Origin: Sodalis-like endosymbiont of Proechinophthirus fluctus
Lineage (GTDB): Bacteria; Pseudomonadota; Gammaproteobacteria; Enterobacterales; Enterobacteriaceae
Reading direction: 5' to 3'
NCBI RefSeq assembly: GCF_001602625.1
Contig: NZ_LECR01000023.1
Coordinates: 39,749-46,544 of the forward strand
Length of the DNA stretch: 6,796 bases
The position numbers and the translations under genes were made by a program. Of this stretch, positions 6,625 through 6,796 are shown one piece after another (the stretch's first letter is position 1; every line of letters begins with the position of its first letter). Under the pieces are notes generated by a model that worked only from the letters and a program-made list of their open reading frames with translations, ran no database searches and was not told the DNA's origin.

Positions 6625-6796
6625 TTAGGCCAGCACCAACCGTTTGATTTCCTGCAGAGTAGAAATACCTTCCATCGGACCTGCGCTTACCAGATAGCCG
6701 GCCAATAAAAGACTGACAAACGTCGCGCCGAAACAATCGCCTGCGCCAGTAAGATCCACTAGCAGCGTCTAGTAGCCCTCCACACGCAGCTCGCCG
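6625..6796 (-). pseudogene. PfkB-family sugar kinase, C-terminal part, running off the window
   Basis: The intact enzyme would phosphorylate a sugar or sugar acid with ATP in the cytoplasm. The visible part holds VDLTGAGDCFGATFVSLLLA, the PfkB signature with the catalytic-base Asp in GAGD. It then jumps to GPMEGISTLQEIKRLVLA and ends at TAA 6627-6625. The 20-25 residues usually lying between these blocks (the helix with ANAAGALAVTR) are missing as a clean in-frame deletion at about 6680. TAG at 6771-6769 interrupts the frame just before the signature. It lies upstream of sotB in the same direction, with 180 bases between, so the two could once have been cotranscribed. The GPMEG ending resembles tagatose or deoxygluconate-type kinases, but the substrate cannot be settled. 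The upstream part is outside the window. Confidence 0.82.

Overview
This window looks like a chromosomal stretch from a gamma-proteobacterium of the Enterobacterales that is undergoing massive gene decay. The pattern fits a recently host-restricted insect symbiont such as Sodalis or a close ally. The genus is inferred from the mix of very enterobacterial protein motifs, moderate GC content and a very high proportion of broken genes. I recognise only one complete gene, a SotB-type sugar efflux transporter. Every other recognisable locus carries stops, frameshifts or internal deletions.

Layout on the + strand. Positions 1-498 hold no gene I can recognise, only two small dyads. Positions 499-1892 are the wreck of a fructose-type phosphotransferase (PTS) cluster: a PRD-containing BglG/MtlR-like regulator (499-1248), then an EIIA domain with a good ribosome binding site (1268-1480) joined directly to the second half of an EIIC permease (1481-1892). 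EIIB and the front of EIIC are missing. An AT-rich spacer follows (1893-2229). Positions 2230-2775 hold the deleted, frameshifted remains of a TonB-dependent copper receptor (NosA/OprC family). Positions 2776-3279 are unassigned. A short-chain dehydrogenase pseudogene occupies 3280-3998 and overlaps a perfect 12-bp hairpin at its end.

Layout on the - strand, read right to left. The tail of a PfkB-family sugar kinase enters from the right edge (6796-6625). The intact sotB gene (6445-5210) follows, with a candidate -10 box upstream. Next come the C-terminus of an alpha/beta hydrolase (about 5195-4963), a CusR-like heavy-metal response regulator pseudogene (4946-4222), and about 230 bases of unassigned debris containing a short open frame.

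Functionally, two themes are visible and both are largely lost: sugar handling (PTS, sugar kinase, SotB) and copper or heavy-metal handling (copper receptor, CusR-like regulator). The survival of sotB among the ruins is the main point of biological interest. I saw no CRISPR array, RNA gene, complete insertion sequence or phage module, and no convincing new system.
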